From positions 1 through 15,762 of the forward strand of contig WJKD01000382.1 in the NCBI GenBank assembly GCA_014729315.1: a stretch of DNA of 15,762 bases, in the 5' to 3' direction. This document shows positions 14,444 through 15,762 of the stretch, piece after piece. The translations under genes and the position numbers were made by a program. How positions within the stretch are numbered: position 1 is the first letter of the stretch; the number at the start of each line of letters is the position of its first letter. The notes under the pieces are model-generated. The model ran no database searches, was not told the DNA's origin, and was given only the letters and a program-made list of their open reading frames with translations. The DNA is from Promethearchaeota archaeon. Its GTDB lineage: Archaea > Asgardarchaeota > Lokiarchaeia > Sigynarchaeales > SOKP01.

Positions 14444-15289
14444 ATGACTGAAAGTTATATTCAAGCTAACGGAATTAAAATTTGCTACGAGACCTTTGGT
14501 AATATTACTAGATTTCCGATTATCTTAATTCACGGTATTGGAGCCACGAAAGAAACTTGGAAAGCGCAGAGCGAGGGTTTTAACAAAGGATCTATGTGGT
14601 TGCTTACGATAAAAGGGGTTTCGTGAAGTCTGATCTCCTTGATATAGCTTATTCGATGAAAATACTAGCCGATGATTTAAAAGGAGCGATAGACGGTCTA
14701 AAAATCAAAAAATTCCATTTAATGGGTCGTTCCCGGGGTGGTATGATCACTCAAAACTTCACAATCTTATATCCTGAATATCTCGGGAGGTTAATATTAA
14801 TGACGACAAACCTTATTTTACCTAATGAAGAAGGCGCAGAGATATTAAAAAAAGGAAGAGAGCAAGAAATCAAACTGTTAATGAAAGATCCAGAAAAATC
14901 TTTTTGGAAGAATGCGAGGATTCTATTTCATCAAAAGTATAGAAAAGAAATGAAAAAAAAATCCCGATAAGAAGTTCTACGCTATTTTCTCAACTAACGA
15001 TTTGATTAAACAAACAACCATAAATCCCTCTCGACCACGATGCATTTCTAACCTCGTCGAGGCAATAAATACTCACGACACAGAGGATAGACTCGGTGAG
15101 ATTTAGTGTCCCACGCTTTTAATTGCTGCATCTCAGGACAGTTTAACACCAAAATCTGCAATGAAAACTATGAACGAACAAATACCAAATATCAATTTAA
15201 AAGTTGTTAAAAACTCGGGACACTATTTACACTTATCTGAAGCCCCTAAAGTTAATTAAGTTATACTTGAGTTTCTCAGGAAGTTATGA
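14444..15289 (+). pseudogene. Alpha/beta-hydrolase, copy 2 of three (decayed)
   Basis: This is homologous end to end to copy 1 but broken four times. The frame from 14444 (LIHGIGATKETW, oxyanion loop) is lost near 14578-14583. Sequence continues in another frame as IYVVAYDKRGF and the nucleophile elbow GRSRGGM. It shifts back inside a nine-A run (14953-14961) to KKFYAIFSTNDLI. An in-frame TAG at 15104 sits between I and the CPTLLIAASQD acid segment (copy 1: IRNPVLLIASSHD). A TAA at 15257 stands where copy 1 has Gln. SGHYLH keeps the catalytic His region, and the original stop would be TGA at 15287-15289. The length and the triad positions are otherwise preserved, so inactivation looks recent. 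The two nonsense codons plus two shifts make pure sequencing error unlikely. Confidence 0.82.
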
Positions 15290-15374
15290 TTATTTTGCAT
15301 GAAAAATTACTTACTTTATTAAATAATAGTCATTAAGATTAAATTAGTAATAATTAATATCTCTTTGAATTAAC

Positions 15375-15762
15375 ATGACCGAAAAATTTGCTGAAATTAA
15401 CGGAATTATAATTTGCTACGAAATAAGAGGTCAAGGAGAGCCGATAGTTCTTGTTCATGGATTTGGATCGAGTAAGGAAACTTGGTTGGCTCAAGCTCCA
15501 GTTCTCTCTAAGTATTATAAAGTAATTACGTTAGACAACAGAGGAGCAGGTAAATCAGAACGGCCGAATAAAAAATATTCAATGGAAACATTTTCGGATG
15601 ATATTCAAGGGTTATTAGATCATCTGAAAATCCCAAAAGCTAAAGCGGTTTTAGGTTGGAGCCTTGGAGGGATGATTGTCCAACACTTTGCTTTGAAATA
15701 TCCAGATAGAGCTGAAAAAATTGGACTTCTATTTACGAATTACAAAGGAACTGGCGGCGAAC
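15375..15762 (+). CDS. Alpha/beta-hydrolase, copy 3 of three (N-terminal part, cut by window edge)
   Basis: From the ATG at 15375 the frame stays open to the window end, giving 129 residues. It starts MTEKFAEINGIIICYEI, nearly identical to copy 1 including at the DNA level. It shows LVHGFGS (oxyanion loop, 26-32), LDNRGAGKSE (53-62) and the nucleophile elbow GWSLGGM with Ser95. The acid and histidine lie beyond the edge. This copy keeps the classical DNRG.G.S stretch better than copy 1 (DLRNSGKS) and may be the ancestral-like member of the array. A TATA-like AATTAATATC lies around 15350-15360, about 20-25 bases before the ATG. Like copy 1 it should be a cytoplasmic hydrolase of unknown substrate. 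Confidence 0.88.
   Translation, partial: MTEKFAEINGIIICYEIRGQGEPIVLVHGFGSSKETWLAQAPVLSKYYKVITLDNRGAGKSERPNKKYSMETFSDDIQGLLDHLKIPKAKAVLGWSLGGMIVQHFALKYPDRAEKIGLLFTNYKGTGGE

Noticed and set aside
1..15762. tRNA, rRNA, CRISPR array, transposon ends or integrase
   Set aside because: Both strands were read for cloverleaf arms, regular repeat-spacer units, inverted terminal repeats and transposase motifs; none was convincing, though a covariance-model scan was not possible.

Overview
This is an AT-rich window with archaeal character. Clear TATA boxes lie about 25-30 bases before several start codons, implying leaderless or short-leader transcripts. Shine-Dalgarno sites are scarce, and T-runs rather than strong hairpins follow genes. 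The gene content fits: an archaeal-type inositol-1-phosphate synthase pair, HdrD-like proteins, a UbiA prenyltransferase and an AmrS-type radical SAM protein. The zinc-ribbon plus leucine-rich-repeat protein resembles those I associate with Asgard (Lokiarchaeia-like) genomes. The Asgard placement is an inference from gene content, not from a marker gene. No rRNA, tRNA, CRISPR array or insertion sequence was seen.

Layout. Positions 1-603 (minus) hold the N-terminal 201 residues of a phenylacetate-CoA ligase-like adenylating enzyme. A class I methyltransferase follows (880-1671, plus). Next is a two-gene unit of myo-inositol-1-phosphate synthase (MIPS) paralogues (1809-4157, plus). The first carries an N-terminal helix-turn-helix and has diverged at key positions; the second looks canonical. 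A promoter with a 9-base direct repeat precedes the pair. Convergent to it on the minus strand are a zinc-ribbon/coiled-coil protein (4239-4643) and an Nramp-fold transporter whose metal-binding motifs are replaced (4820-6205). Divergent from that come a TauE/SafE permease (6457-7254), a UbiA-family prenyltransferase (7363-8172) and two overlapping HdrD-like iron-sulfur proteins (8258-10893). The second HdrD-like protein has lost the cysteines of one CCG domain and has gained a hydrophobic, basic tail.

The right third holds a small unknown protein (10996-11226) and a zinc-ribbon/LRR gene interrupted by an in-frame stop, probably through two compensating frameshifts (11406-12428). It continues with an AmrS-like radical SAM enzyme (12452-13507) and three tandem alpha/beta-hydrolase copies. 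Copy one is intact, copy two (14444-15289) is a decayed pseudogene that still has a good TATA box, and copy three runs off the right edge.

The most interesting unit is the HTH-MIPS/MIPS pair with repeats between its TATA box and expected start site. This arrangement suggests an enzyme-like protein that senses inositol phosphate or NAD state and regulates its own operon. The second most interesting is the asymmetric HdrD-like pair, which may form a heteromeric, membrane-attached electron-transfer module. Both functions are inferred.
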